DNA of 56,068 nt from the NCBI GenBank assembly GCA_012270995.1, contig JAAXHG010000029.1, positions 1 through 56,068 of the forward strand, given 5' to 3'. Both the position numbers and the translations under genes were made by a program. The notes beneath the pieces were generated by a model that worked only from the letters and a program-made list of their open reading frames with translations, did not search any database and was not told the DNA's origin. Shown piece by piece: positions 34,585 through 42,683 of this stretch. The first letter of the stretch is position 1, and each line of letters opens with the position of its first letter. The stretch is from Vicinamibacteraceae bacterium (GTDB lineage: Bacteria; Acidobacteriota; Thermoanaerobaculia; Multivoradales; Multivoraceae).

Positions 34585-36063
34585 ATGGTGGGCGCGGAAG
34601 AGGTGCGGCGAAGGGCGGTGCTCGCGGCCTGCGGTCTGGTTCTTGCGGCTGCCGCCGGGGCGCAGGATGCCTCGCCTCCTTCCGGAACGGCTGCCTTGAA
34701 CCTCGAGACCTTCGACTTCGCCTGGAGGAGAATCGCCGACTCGTTCTGGGACTTTGGAGCGGCCGGCGTGGACTGGGAGGCCGTCCGCGACGAGTCGCGA
34801 CCCCGCGCGCGGGATGCGGCCGATGCCGCCGAACTGCGCCGGGTGCTGCAGGTCATGCTCTCGAGGTTGGGCCAGTCCCACTTCGGCGTGCTGCCGGGGC
34901 CGGGATCGTTGAGGAGTGCATCGGACGAAGACGGCGCGGATGGCGCGGGCGCCTGCACCGCGGCGTTGATGCGGTCCGTGTCCCGTGACGGTGGCTCCTC
35001 CGGGGCGGACGCGGGCCCGGGGTTCGACGTTCGCTTCATCGACTCGACGCCTGTGGTCAGCCGGGTCGAAGCCGGGTCGCCCGCGGATCGTCTGGGACTC
35101 ACCACCGGCCTGGAGGTTGTGCGGGTAGGGGAGCAGAACCTGGCCGCGCTTGCCCGCTGTCTCGGACTGGACGCCCTCGATGCCCGGGTTGTGGAGACGT
35201 TGCGGTCGCGGGTGGTCGAGGGCCTGCTCTACGGAGACGCGGGCGACTCCGTGACGGTGGAGTTCGCGGATGTCGCGGGTGATCGGTCCACCCTCGAGTT
35301 GGAACGGGCCCACCATCCCGACGCGGTCGAGATCGGCTTCGGCAACCTGCCGCCGATGCGGTACCTGTTCAAGTCCGAGATGTTGGAAACCGCCGCCGGC
35401 CGGGTTCTGGCGGTGCGCTTCAACGTCTGGATGCTGCCCGTCGTGGACGCGTTCGAGGCGGCTCTCTACGACGAACCCGCAGAAGGTTCGCCGGAAGTCG
35501 ACGGTGTGCTGATCGACCTGCGCGGGAATCCCGGCGGCGTCGCCGGCACCGCCGTGGGCGTCGCCGGTTTCCTGCTGGAGGAGGAAGCTGCGCTGGGCCG
35601 GATGAAGAACCGGAACACCGACCTGAATCTGCTGGTGTTCCCGCGCCGGGTATCCACCACTTCCAACCTGAAGATCGAGACGTTCAGAGGTCCGGTGGCG
35701 GTGCTGATCGACGGCGGCAGCGCCAGCACCAGCGAGATCTTCGCTGCCGGGCTGAAGGATCATGGTCGAGTGCGACTGTTCGGCGAGCCGAGTGCCGCGG
35801 CGGCGCTTCCGTCGGTGATCGAGGAGATGCCGAATGGCGATCTGCTGATGCATGCGATCGCGGACTTCATCCGCCCCAGCGGTGAACGGATCGAGGGCAG
35901 GCCGGTCCAGCCCGAGTCCCCGGTCGCACTGACCCGAGAGGGGCTTCTGGCCGGGAGGGACGAGCCGCGCGAGGAGGCGCTGCGCTGGATCGTCGCGGAA
36001 CTGCGGGACGGAAACCGGACTTGGCGGAACGACCCGCTCGCGGCGGAGAGCGTGCCGGACTGA
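34585..36063 (+). CDS. S41 family (C-terminal processing) peptidase, secreted
   Basis: A 492-residue serine protease of family S41. Start ATG 34585 (a GTG at 34588 fits the GGAGG spacing slightly better). An N-terminal hydrophobic segment (VLAACGLVLAAAAGAQD) is a signal peptide with AGA-type cleavage. A PDZ region lies near residues 150-210 (VVSRVEAGSPADRLGL then GLEVVRVGEQNLAAL). The catalytic domain has LIDLRGNPGGVAG and GGSASTSEIFAAGLKDHG carrying the nucleophile serine, plus the PSGERIEGRPVQP tail typical of tail-specific proteases. Predicted periplasmic. Followed closely by two membrane or secreted genes. Confidence 0.88.
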   Translation: MVGAEEVRRRAVLAACGLVLAAAAGAQDASPPSGTAALNLETFDFAWRRIADSFWDFGAAGVDWEAVRDESRPRARDAADAAELRRVLQVMLSRLGQSHFGVLPGPGSLRSASDEDGADGAGACTAALMRSVSRDGGSSGADAGPGFDVRFIDSTPVVSRVEAGSPADRLGLTTGLEVVRVGEQNLAALARCLGLDALDARVVETLRSRVVEGLLYGDAGDSVTVEFADVAGDRSTLELERAHHPDAVEIGFGNLPPMRYLFKSEMLETAAGRVLAVRFNVWMLPVVDAFEAALYDEPAEGSPEVDGVLIDLRGNPGGVAGTAVGVAGFLLEEEAALGRMKNRNTDLNLLVFPRRVSTTSNLKIETFRGPVAVLIDGGSASTSEIFAAGLKDHGRVRLFGEPSAAAALPSVIEEMPNGDLLMHAIADFIRPSGERIEGRPVQPESPVALTREGLLAGRDEPREEALRWIVAELRDGNRTWRNDPLAAESVPD

Positions 36064-36090
36064 CGATGCTGTTCGAAGGAGCGGAGAAGG

Positions 36091-36684
36091 GTGAACGTCG
36101 GCCTGTGGAGTGATGGGGTGAGCTTCGGCCGCTTCGGCGTCGAGGGGGCTCTGGGACCACCGTGGCTGTGGGTCGTGGCGGGACTGCTGCTGCTCCTGCT
36201 GGGCCGGCAGCTCTACACCGCGTTGCTGGGGTTGCTCGGCTTCTTCGTCAGCTACGCCATGCTCTCCGATCTGGTGACCCTTGCGAGCGACCTGCGCCTG
36301 ATGGTGGCGGTGGGCATCGGAGTCGTCAGCGCGCTGCTCGCGTTCGTCGTGCGCAAGGTGGCGGTGGCCGTCGCGGGCGCGATGCTGGGCGCGGGCTCGG
36401 CGCTGTGGGCGTCCGGCTTCTACGGGCTCCAGGTGGAGGTGCTCTGGTGGGTGGTGACGGCCGCCGCGGCGCTCCTGGGCGCCTGGCTCCTGCGCCAGGT
36501 CTTCGAGACGGCGCTGATCGTCGTTTCGTCGTTCATCGGCGCGCTGCTCATAGTGGCGGCTGTGGATCTTCAGGGACTGCCGGCGCACGCCGCGGTAGCA
36601 GTGCTGATCGTGGCCGGGGTCGCGTTCCAGATGCGGCGTCGTCGCGGCGATGAACGGCGCGCGAAGAAGGCCTCGGCGAAGTGA
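36091..36684 (+). CDS. Multi-pass membrane protein, DUF4203/TMEM198-like
   Basis: A 197-residue integral membrane protein starting GTG at 36091. About seven hydrophobic segments alternate with short loops, beginning WLWVVAGLLLLLLGRQLY and continuing through MVAVGIGVVSALLAFVV and LWWVVTAAAALLGAWLL. The tail is very basic (FQMRRRRGDERRAKKASAK), which should remain cytoplasmic. The Gly-rich helices resemble the DUF4203/TMEM198 type. It sits 27 bp after the S41 protease gene and overlaps the next gene by 4 bp (GTGA), so the three are likely one transcript. Function unknown. Confidence 0.7.
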   Translation: MNVGLWSDGVSFGRFGVEGALGPPWLWVVAGLLLLLLGRQLYTALLGLLGFFVSYAMLSDLVTLASDLRLMVAVGIGVVSALLAFVVRKVAVAVAGAMLGAGSALWASGFYGLQVEVLWWVVTAAAALLGAWLLRQVFETALIVVSSFIGALLIVAAVDLQGLPAHAAVAVLIVAGVAFQMRRRRGDERRAKKASAK

Positions 36685-37172
36685 ACGACCCGTGGAGGCG
36701 GGACCGCCCGGGACAGCGTCCCTGTCGGTCTGGCGCCGGGCTTCGGGCCGTGCTGGCGTGTGCCCTTCTGGCCGTCGTGTCGGGGACCGGGACCGCGGAA
36801 GGAAGCGATTCGTCCGCACAACCCTGTGTCGCCGACGATACGACCCTGTGCCTGAACGACGACCGATTCCGCGTGGCGGTCCGCTGGGAGACCGACGGCG
36901 ATTCAGGCGACGGCCGCGCGGTGGAACTCACCGGCGACACCGGGTACTTCTGGTTCTTCAGCGAGAACAACGTCGAAGTCGTGATCAAGGTGTTGAACGG
37001 CTGCGCGATCGGCGACGGCGCCTACTGGGTCTTCATCGGCGGCCTGACCGACGTCCGCGTCGAAGTCGAAGTCGAAGACGTCGAGGCCGGCGAGTCGAAG
37101 ACCTACGTCAACGAGGCCGGAACGCTGTTCGTGCCGGTCACCGACACGTCGGCGTTCGCTACCTGCGATTGA
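36681..37172 (+). CDS. Small secreted protein with a cysteine-containing CVADDTTLCLND domain
   Basis: A 163-residue exported protein starting GTG at 36681. A basic N-terminus and hydrophobic span (RAVLACALLAVVSGTGTAEG) form a signal peptide. The mature part opens with CVADDTTLCLNDDRFRVAV and continues with GYFWFFSENNVEVVIKVL, GDGAYWVFIGGLTDV and FVPVTDTSAFATCD. This beta-rich domain with paired cysteines recurs in secreted proteins of Acidobacteriota and related phyla, often as a stand-alone or appended module. Its role is unknown. It overlaps the upstream membrane protein gene by 4 bp. Confidence 0.72.
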   Translation: MNDPWRRDRPGQRPCRSGAGLRAVLACALLAVVSGTGTAEGSDSSAQPCVADDTTLCLNDDRFRVAVRWETDGDSGDGRAVELTGDTGYFWFFSENNVEVVIKVLNGCAIGDGAYWVFIGGLTDVRVEVEVEDVEAGESKTYVNEAGTLFVPVTDTSAFATCD

Positions 37173-37238
37173 GCCGACGGCGTGGCGGCGTCGGACGCAG
37201 GGGCGTCGGACGCACCCGCCCGTCTTGGGGCAGGAGGC

Positions 37239-37375
37239 GTCGGCTCCCAGGTGACGTGAGCGCTTGAGAGGAGATGTGAGGGGATGGCGCTCACTCCGCT
37301 TCACTCGCTTCGGTTGGGCGTCGGTGTGTGCAACGTCGTCGGCCGTCGCTCGTTCAGAGGCACCTGGGAGCCGAC
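37239..37375. repeat. Perfect 15-bp inverted repeat with similar flanks
   Basis: GTCGGCTCCCAGGTG at 37239-37253 is the exact reverse complement of CACCTGGGAGCCGAC at 37361-37375; the arms are 107 bp apart. Beyond the 15-bp core the arms stay similar (a CCTCC-x-GCCCC block follows each), so they look like two inverted copies of one roughly 35-bp element rather than a simple stem. May be the ends of a small non-autonomous element or two insertions of a dispersed repeat. Confidence 0.55.
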
Positions 37376-37514
37376 CCCTCCCGCCCCGACTGGGCTGGAG
37401 GTCGGTGCCCTGAGGCAGAGCACCGACCCGCAACGCCCGCAGCGACACCATGTCATCCGCATGTAGAGAACCCCGCCGCACCGGGGCCGTTCTCTGGGTG
37501 CGCGGACCTGTCAT

Positions 37515-37575
37515 CCGTGCGCCCGCGGACGGGCCCACGGACTGGTTCACGGGTGGCGCGGGTCGCGCCACCCGG
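37515..37575. repeat. Dispersed hairpin repeat, copy B
   Basis: A stem with arms 37515-37525 and 37530-37540 (10 of 11 bp paired, loop CGGA) runs into CGGACTGGTTCACGGGT and a second palindromic stretch ending CCACCCGG. It aligns with copy A at 3044-3107 over about 39 bp with a single-base gap and a few substitutions, many of which preserve pairing. Its location between convergent genes fits a REP-like or terminator-like element. Confidence 0.6.
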
Positions 37576-37634
37576 GTCCTGGTCCGCATCAGGCGCGATG
37601 CCGCGTAGCGGCGAGCGCGAGAGGTTCTGGCGGT

Positions 37635-38879
37635 TCACTGGTTCGACGTCGTAAGAGCGAGCGTCCCCTGGCCCGTTGCGGTGACGGCCTTGGCGGCTGC
37701 AGGGAGAACTGCAGCGTGACCGGGGCGCAGGAGACTGGCTCCCTGGGCGTTCCGCACGTCGACTCCTCCTCCCAATGCAAGCAGGATCCGGGCGCGGCCG
37801 TCGGGGCCGAGCGGCGCCTCCCCGGTGTCGACGATGTGCAGAACGTCCAGCCGGAAGTCCTCAACCGGCGGCTGAAAGCGGAATCGAGTGCCCCACGGGT
37901 GTCTGTTGATCTGAGGTTTCATCAGAGCGGCGTCCGAAGTCTCGTAGTTCAGGATGTCCAGCAGTGCTTCAGCATCGACTCGCTTGGAGGTCAGGCCGAG
38001 GCGGAGGACGTTGTCGGAACTCGCCATGACCTCGACCGCGGAGCCTTCCAGGTAACTGTGGGGCACGCCGGGCCCGGTGAATAGAGCATCGCCGGGGTCG
38101 AGGCGAGTCAGGCGCAGGAAGAGCGGTGCGATGACCAGGGGGTCGTCGGGGTGGTCAGCGGCGATGCGGAGGACCCAGCGCATGGCCTCACGACAGTTCG
38201 GGTCGCCCATGGTCGAGGCGCGGCGGGCCGCCTCAACGGCGTCGGCGGCGAAGTCGCTCCCGGTGTGCCGGTGAAGCGCTTCGAGCAGGGGCCGATAGGC
38301 GGCGGTACCCTCCGATTCGAGCCGGTGGATGCTTGGTCGGAGTCGCTCGAGGCCCAGGGCGGACAGGAATCGGGCAGCCTCGGCGGCGGGGCGGAATCCG
38401 GAGAGGGCGGAGAACGGCGTCAGGGCGTAGAGCAGCTCCGGCTTGTGGTTCGGGTCACGGTAGTTACGGTCTACAGCGGAGGGCGGATGCGTACCGGTTT
38501 CCGCGGCGAAGCCGCGAACCGCCTGCTTGCGGCTGGGATGGACCTGGATGGACAGGGGCCGGGCGGCGGAGAGGATCTTGGTCAGGAACGAGAGTTCGGC
38601 GCCGGTCGAGCCGGGGCCGAGCGACTCATCGCGGTGGTCGGCGATCAGCCGGTTGAGCGGAATCGGGTCTCGATGCGGGCGGGATGTCCGTGTTCCCTCG
38701 GTGTCCGACTCGAGAACGACGCCCGCCGGTGCGTCGGGATGCGCGCCGAACCACAGTTCCGCTTCGGGCAGGTCGCCGGGTTCGCGGCCGCAGAGGCGGG
38801 GGATGAAGTCCCGGGTGCCCCAGTCGTAGTGGCGAACCTGGGGGACGAGCCGCAGAGGGCGGTCGAGCGCGGCGCTCAT
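37635..38879 (-). CDS. manA: Type I mannose-6-phosphate isomerase
   Basis: A 414-residue zinc isomerase interconverting mannose 6-phosphate and fructose 6-phosphate. Conserved motifs: VRHYDWGTRDFIP, ELWFGAHPDAPA, the zinc ligands in LSIQVHPSRKQA and YRDPNHKPELLYAL, FTGPGVPHSYLEG, and SSDNVLRLGLTSKRVD with the catalytic Arg region. The ATG at 38879 overlaps the stop of mocA in ATGA; ten codons further upstream is another Met within mocA. The product supplies mannose precursors for surface sugars. Its coupling to molybdenum-cofactor genes is unexpected. Confidence 0.92.
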   Translation of the reverse strand: MSAALDRPLRLVPQVRHYDWGTRDFIPRLCGREPGDLPEAELWFGAHPDAPAGVVLESDTEGTRTSRPHRDPIPLNRLIADHRDESLGPGSTGAELSFLTKILSAARPLSIQVHPSRKQAVRGFAAETGTHPPSAVDRNYRDPNHKPELLYALTPFSALSGFRPAAEAARFLSALGLERLRPSIHRLESEGTAAYRPLLEALHRHTGSDFAADAVEAARRASTMGDPNCREAMRWVLRIAADHPDDPLVIAPLFLRLTRLDPGDALFTGPGVPHSYLEGSAVEVMASSDNVLRLGLTSKRVDAEALLDILNYETSDAALMKPQINRHPWGTRFRFQPPVEDFRLDVLHIVDTGEAPLGPDGRARILLALGGGVDVRNAQGASLLRPGHAAVLPAAAKAVTATGQGTLALTTSNQ

Positions 38880-39493
38880 GGCCGCGCCGCCTCCCGGGTC
38901 CACGCACGGGCGTCGGCTTCCGTATCGACATCATCGAGCGGCGCCGGCGAGTCGAGTTTCACCTCCTGGATGTGCTCGGCCAGGGAGGCGAGCAGCGGTC
39001 GGGCGCCGTGGTCGCCTCGCAGGCTCTCGAAGCGGGGGAACCAGAGGCGCCCGAAGGTGACGGGCGCGCCGCGACGGCCGCGGAAGGTGGGCACCACGAT
39101 CGAGGCGGGACCGCGGAACGCGTTGAGCAGCCGGTCGATGACCGCGGTGTCGAGCCCCGGTTGGTCCACGGCGAGGAACATCGCGCCGTCGGCGTCGGCC
39201 GGGACCGCCGCCAGTCCGCGGCGGACCGACCCGCTCTGGCCGTCTTCGTAGCGCGGGTTGTGGACGACCCGCAGATCGAGGTCGGCAACCTCGGCGGCGA
39301 TCCGCCGGTGAGCGTGACCGGTGACCAGGATGACCTCCGCCAGACGGGAGGCGAGTGCCGCGCGGCAGACGCGCCGGACCAGAGTCTCGCCCTCGATGCG
39401 GTAGAGCTGCTTCGGCTTGCCTGGATCGGCCTTGGCCTCGAACCGCGTGGAGAGCCCGGCGGCGAGCACGACGCCGCAAACCGAGCCGGTCAT
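38876..39493 (-). CDS. mocA: Molybdenum cofactor cytidylyltransferase-like NTP transferase
   Basis: A 205-residue MobA-like nucleotidyltransferase. The NTP-binding signature is CGVVLAAGLSTRFEA with a downstream KPKQLYRIEGETLVRR; the divalent-metal site follows in AMFLAVDQPGLDTAV. MocA attaches CMP to molybdopterin for xanthine dehydrogenase-type enzymes. Neighbouring XdhC domains, which insert or sulfurate this cofactor, support that role over a sugar-nucleotide transferase. ATG at 39493 overlaps xdhC (ATGA), and the 3' end overlaps manA. The longer upstream frame is a shadow of xdhC. Confidence 0.82.
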   Translation of the reverse strand: MTGSVCGVVLAAGLSTRFEAKADPGKPKQLYRIEGETLVRRVCRAALASRLAEVILVTGHAHRRIAAEVADLDLRVVHNPRYEDGQSGSVRRGLAAVPADADGAMFLAVDQPGLDTAVIDRLLNAFRGPASIVVPTFRGRRGAPVTFGRLWFPRFESLRGDHGARPLLASLAEHIQEVKLDSPAPLDDVDTEADARAWTREAARP

Positions 39494-40209
39494 CGGCCCG
39501 AGGCCGCGCTGCCGTTTCGTACCGCCACCAGTTCGGCGGCGATGGCGAGGGCGATCTCCTCGGGCTTGCGACCGCCGAGGTCGAGGCCGATCGGCGCGTG
39601 GATGCGATCGATCAGCTCGGGCGACAGGCCGGCTTCGCGGAGCGCAGCGACTCGTTTGCCATGAGTTCGCTTCGAACCGAGGGCGCCGACGTACCGCACA
39701 CCGGCTTCGAGGACGACCCCGAGCGCCGGGTTGTCGAGCTTCTCGTCGTGGGTCAGGAAGACGCAGAAGGTGTTGACGTGCAGCGGCACCCGCGACAGAT
39801 AGTCGGCCGGCCACTCGACGACCAGTTCGTCGGCGTGGGGGAAGCGCTCGGCGGTGGCGAAGGCCGAACGCGCGTCGACGACCACCGTGCGGAACCCGAG
39901 TCGGCGCGCGAAGTGGACGAGGTGGATCGCAACGTGGACCGCGCCGACGATGAACAACTGCGGCAGCGGCTCGAAGGTCTCGACGAACACCTCGGCGCCT
40001 GCGATCTCGCGAAGACCCGTTGCGGGGAGGGGGTCGGCGGTGGCGAGGGCGGCGGCCGCCCGGTCGAGGTCGGGGTCGGTGAGCGTTCCCTCGGACCGCC
40101 CGTCGTCCGGCCACACGAGCAGACGGGCGCCGAGTTCGGCGTCGGCGCGAGTGAACGCGACGACGCGCTCGCCCGCGAGCAGGGACTGGCGGAGGGACTC
40201 GAAACCCAT
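39490..40209 (-). CDS. xdhC: XdhC C-terminal (Rossmann) domain protein
   Basis: A 239-residue protein matching the C-terminal half of XdhC/CoxI accessory proteins, which deliver and sulfurate molybdenum cofactor for xanthine dehydrogenase or CO-dehydrogenase families. The Rossmann motif is LFIVGAVHVAIHLVHFARRLGF with FRTVVVDARSAFA after it. C-terminal blocks are VFLTHDEKLDNPAL, YVGALGSKRTHGKR and IHAPIGLDLGGRKPEEIALAIAAE, all strongly conserved. ATG at 40209. The N-terminal XdhC domain is a separate gene 19 bp upstream. The target molybdoenzyme is not in this window. Confidence 0.87.
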   Translation of the reverse strand: MGFESLRQSLLAGERVVAFTRADAELGARLLVWPDDGRSEGTLTDPDLDRAAAALATADPLPATGLREIAGAEVFVETFEPLPQLFIVGAVHVAIHLVHFARRLGFRTVVVDARSAFATAERFPHADELVVEWPADYLSRVPLHVNTFCVFLTHDEKLDNPALGVVLEAGVRYVGALGSKRTHGKRVAALREAGLSPELIDRIHAPIGLDLGGRKPEEIALAIAAELVAVRNGSAASGR

Positions 40210-40228
40210 CCTGGGGGAACCTCCGGCC

Positions 40229-40543
40229 TCAGCCGCCGATGCGTTCGACCAGCACCTCGACCTCGCCGCCGCAGGTGAGCCCCACGGCCCATGCCTGCTC
40301 GTCGGAGATGCCGTAGCGGAGCCGCTTGGGCCGGCCGTCCTCCAGCACCGACTGCGCTTCCTCGAACACCGCGCCCTCGATGCAGCCGCCGCTGACCGAA
40401 CCGGCAATCCCACCGGCTTCCGAGACGGCCATCCTTGAACCCAGGGGTCTGGGCGAGGAGCCGACGGTGCGGATCACGGTGGCGACGGCCACCTTCATCC
40501 CGGCGGCGTGCCAGCGGTCGATGTCGGGAAGGATGTCCAGCAC
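40229..40543 (-). CDS. XdhC N-terminal (CoxI) domain protein
   Basis: A 104-residue protein equal to the N-terminal domain of XdhC/CoxI. The sequence GMKVAVATVIRTVGSSPRPLGSRM and the cysteine motif SVSGGCIEGAVFEEA are the hallmark of this domain; the Cys is thought to take part in sulfur handling for the cofactor. C-terminal WAVGLTCGGEVEVLVE completes it. Start GTG at 40543. In many organisms both domains lie in one polypeptide; here they are adjacent separate genes, so the complete XdhC would assemble from two chains. Confidence 0.85.
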   Translation of the reverse strand: MLDILPDIDRWHAAGMKVAVATVIRTVGSSPRPLGSRMAVSEAGGIAGSVSGGCIEGAVFEEAQSVLEDGRPKRLRYGISDEQAWAVGLTCGGEVEVLVERIGG

Positions 40544-40574
40544 GGGCTGGAATCATACCGGTCGCCCCGGGGGC

Positions 40575-40593
40575 TATAGTGCCTGCAGGAGGT
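40575..40593 (+). promoter_or_regulatory. Putative -10 and ribosome site for the lipoprotein at 40601
   Basis: TATAGT at 40575-40580 resembles a -10 hexamer and AGGAGGT at 40587-40593 is a near-perfect ribosome-binding site 7 bases before the ATG at 40601. The -35 region is weak (near 40552-40557). Only 57 bp separate this gene from the divergent GTG of the XdhC-domain gene at 40543. If TATAGT is used, the leader would be short. Confidence is limited to the ribosome site. Confidence 0.4.
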
Positions 40594-40600
40594 AGTTGAC

Positions 40601-41365
40601 ATGACGATGCGGCGGCCTTGGGCCTGTGTTGTCGGAGCGGCCGGGGTGCTGCTGTCGGTGTGCCTGGCCGGTTGTGCCGCGCCCGAGGCGGAGCCGGTCG
40701 AGGCGGGGGACGCCCCGGTCACCGCGCGGAAGCAGCCTGGCACCGGGATGGGGCTCTATGAGCCGGAGCAGCACGAGCTGTACGACGGCCGCTTCGTGAT
40801 TACCGGCATCAACGTCCACCAGGTGGGAAGTCTGGACGACGAATCGCCCTGGGACCACATGGGCGACGATGCCAGCAACGTGGCCCCGGTGGGCGGAGAG
40901 ATCACGATCGATGTCGACGAGATCGCGAACACCGGTACGTTCCGCGCCGAGTTGCAGCTACCGGAGGGGGACTACGTGGTGGAACTCGACCGGTTCCACG
41001 AGTTCTCGGAGTGCCAGGACGGCGGCATCGCGGCCTACCTGTTCGAGCACGGCGATGCCGGTTGCGGCGACTCGAACTGGCCCAAGAGCCTGCTCTACGT
41101 TGCGGGCTGGGGCTACGGCCGGGCAACGCTCGACGGCGAGGAACTCTACAGCGACTACCAGATCCACTTCATGGTCACCCAGGGTATGCGCGACCGGGAG
41201 ACGCTCCAGGTACAGCTCGAGCCGACCGAGGGGCCTGCCGGGGCGGTGAACCCTGCCGCGCAGCAGTTGGACTTCTACATCCGCAGCCCGGAGAACAACG
41301 ACGCGAACCACCCCAACCGCGAGGTCTTCGACCACTTCTTCGCGATGACGGTGACCTGGCATTAG
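40601..41365 (+). CDS. Hypothetical lipoprotein
   Basis: A 254-residue lipoprotein with n-region MTMRRPW, a hydrophobic stretch and lipobox LAGC (Cys25), placed after an excellent ribosome site. The mature domain is beta-rich: YDGRFVITGINVHQVGS, GEITIDVDEIANTG, then FRAELQLPEGDYVVELDRF and YQIHFMVTQGMRDR, ending FDHFFAMTVTWH. A pair of cysteines (ECQDGG and GCGDSN) may form a disulfide. No homologue or function comes to mind. Likely outer- or inner-membrane anchored on the periplasmic side. The next gene follows 49 bp later on the same strand. Confidence 0.68.
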   Translation: MTMRRPWACVVGAAGVLLSVCLAGCAAPEAEPVEAGDAPVTARKQPGTGMGLYEPEQHELYDGRFVITGINVHQVGSLDDESPWDHMGDDASNVAPVGGEITIDVDEIANTGTFRAELQLPEGDYVVELDRFHEFSECQDGGIAAYLFEHGDAGCGDSNWPKSLLYVAGWGYGRATLDGEELYSDYQIHFMVTQGMRDRETLQVQLEPTEGPAGAVNPAAQQLDFYIRSPENNDANHPNREVFDHFFAMTVTWH

Positions 41366-41414
41366 GCCACCAGACCCCTCGTAGCTTCCTGATGCCGCTT
41401 TGGCTGGAGACTGT

Positions 41415-42665
41415 GTGAGCCGTCTCGCCCTCCCCATCGCGTTTGTTGCGAGCGTCCTCGCCGTCGGCGCGGGGGCGGAGGTTCGGCGCCTCGATTCCCC
41501 GGCTGCCGAGGGGAGCCGCAGCTACTCTCTGGCTGCCGGCGGCGACGGTGCGGTGTTCCTGAGTTGGGTCGAGCGCGTGGAGGACGGCGGCCATGTTCTG
41601 CGGTTCGCGGAGCTGCGCGGCGACGAGTGGGGTGCCGCCACGACGATTGCGTCGGGAGAAGGCTGGTTTGTCAACTGGATCGATCATCCGGCGGTGGCGC
41701 CGCTCGGCGGCGACCGGCTCGCCGCGCACTGGCTGGTTCACGACGAGGACCGGCAGGGCGACTACGGCTACGGCATCCGGCTGGTGTTCTCGGACGACCG
41801 GGGCGCGTCATGGCGGCCGGCGTTCGAAGCTCGGGGAGAGGGCAAAGACGGTTACGCGGGCTTCGTGGCGTACGCCGCCGTCGCCGGCGGCTTCGAGGTG
41901 GCCTACCTGTCGTCGGTCGGCGACGAACCGGTGGTCGAGGGGGTCGCCGGCAACGCGTTGCCGAACGGGGATGGAGGCTCGGGACACGGCGAGGTGGAGC
42001 CGCGGATGACGCTCCGCTCGGCCCGGTTCGACATGGGTGGCGTTCTTCTTGGCGACCGGGTGGTGGATGCCGACGTCTGCAGTTGCTGCACGACCGCGAT
42101 GGCGGCGGACCCGGCGGGGGTTTTCGTGTCGTTCCGCGACCGGCAGGCCGGCGAGTTCCGGGACATCTCGTATGCCCTTCTTGAAGGAGAGCGATGGACG
42201 ACTCCACGGCTCGTTCACCGCGACGGCTGGCACATCAGGGGCTGCCCGACGAACGGACCGGCGATCGCGTCCGGCGGTCAGGGGCCTGCGGTGGCCTGGT
42301 TCACCGCGGCCGGGGGCGAGTCGAGAGTGCTGGCGGCCTTCTGGAACCGGGAGGAGGAGCGCTTCGGCGACCCGGTCCGCATCGACGGCGGCTCACCGCG
42401 GGGTTGGGCCGGGGTCGCGATGCTCGAGGACGGCAGCGCGGCCGTCAGTTGGGTGGAGCGCCGGGAGGGCGGCTCCAGCGATCTGCGAGTTCGCCGGGTC
42501 GGCCGCGACGGCAGCACGGGGCGGGGGCTCACCGTGGCGCCGGCACCGCCGGGTCGAAGTGCCATCGGCGTTCCCAAGCTCGTGCGCAGCGGCGACCGGC
42601 TGGTCTTCTCCTGGCGCGACGGGATCGTTCGCGCCGCGGCGCTGCGGCTGGCCGACCTCGAATAG
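41415..42665 (+). CDS. Secreted sialidase-like beta-propeller protein
   Basis: A 416-residue exported protein. GTG at 41415 is used because GGAG stands seven bases before it; the frame extends to a TTG at 41400. The signal peptide is SRLALPIAFVASVLAVGAGAEV. The mature part has repeated sialidase/BNR-like blades: GGDGAVFLSWVERVEDGG, IRLVFSDDRGASWRP (an Asp-box-type SxDxGxxW), and WFTAAGGESRVLAAFW. Two Cys clusters, VDADVCSCCTTAMAA and RGCPTNGPAI, are characteristic of a subfamily seen in Acidobacteriota and Gemmatimonadota-type genomes, perhaps metal-binding. Catalytic sialidase residues are not evident, so enzymatic activity is doubtful. Confidence 0.7.
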   Translation: MSRLALPIAFVASVLAVGAGAEVRRLDSPAAEGSRSYSLAAGGDGAVFLSWVERVEDGGHVLRFAELRGDEWGAATTIASGEGWFVNWIDHPAVAPLGGDRLAAHWLVHDEDRQGDYGYGIRLVFSDDRGASWRPAFEARGEGKDGYAGFVAYAAVAGGFEVAYLSSVGDEPVVEGVAGNALPNGDGGSGHGEVEPRMTLRSARFDMGGVLLGDRVVDADVCSCCTTAMAADPAGVFVSFRDRQAGEFRDISYALLEGERWTTPRLVHRDGWHIRGCPTNGPAIASGGQGPAVAWFTAAGGESRVLAAFWNREEERFGDPVRIDGGSPRGWAGVAMLEDGSAAVSWVERREGGSSDLRVRRVGRDGSTGRGLTVAPAPPGRSAIGVPKLVRSGDRLVFSWRDGIVRAAALRLADLE

Positions 42666-42683
42666 GTCCCGAACCGCTCCCCG

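Larger units (their letters stand above)
37173..37634. other. Repeat-rich intergenic region
   Basis: No gene of recognisable family lies in these 462 bases. They hold a two-copy direct repeat of a 13-bp unit (GGCGTCGGACGCA at 37187 and 37202), the inverted pair at 37239-37253 and 37361-37375, and a second copy of the hairpin repeat at 37515-37575. Several short open frames cross it on both strands but show no protein features. It separates the convergent secreted-protein and manA genes, so transcription from both sides probably ends here. Confidence 0.6.

Noticed and set aside
34030..36819. A 929-codon minus-strand frame
   Set aside because: Only the 3' 495 bp encode a real protein (SixA). 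The rest is a shadow of the S41 protease and membrane protein genes on the plus strand.
37284..37654. Short overlapping frames in the repeat-rich region
   Set aside because: They read through repeats and show no conserved motif, signal peptide or ribosome site.
41415..42665. Functional sialidase
   Set aside because: An Asp-box-like blade is visible but the catalytic arginine triad and nucleophilic tyrosine could not be identified. Called sialidase-like only.
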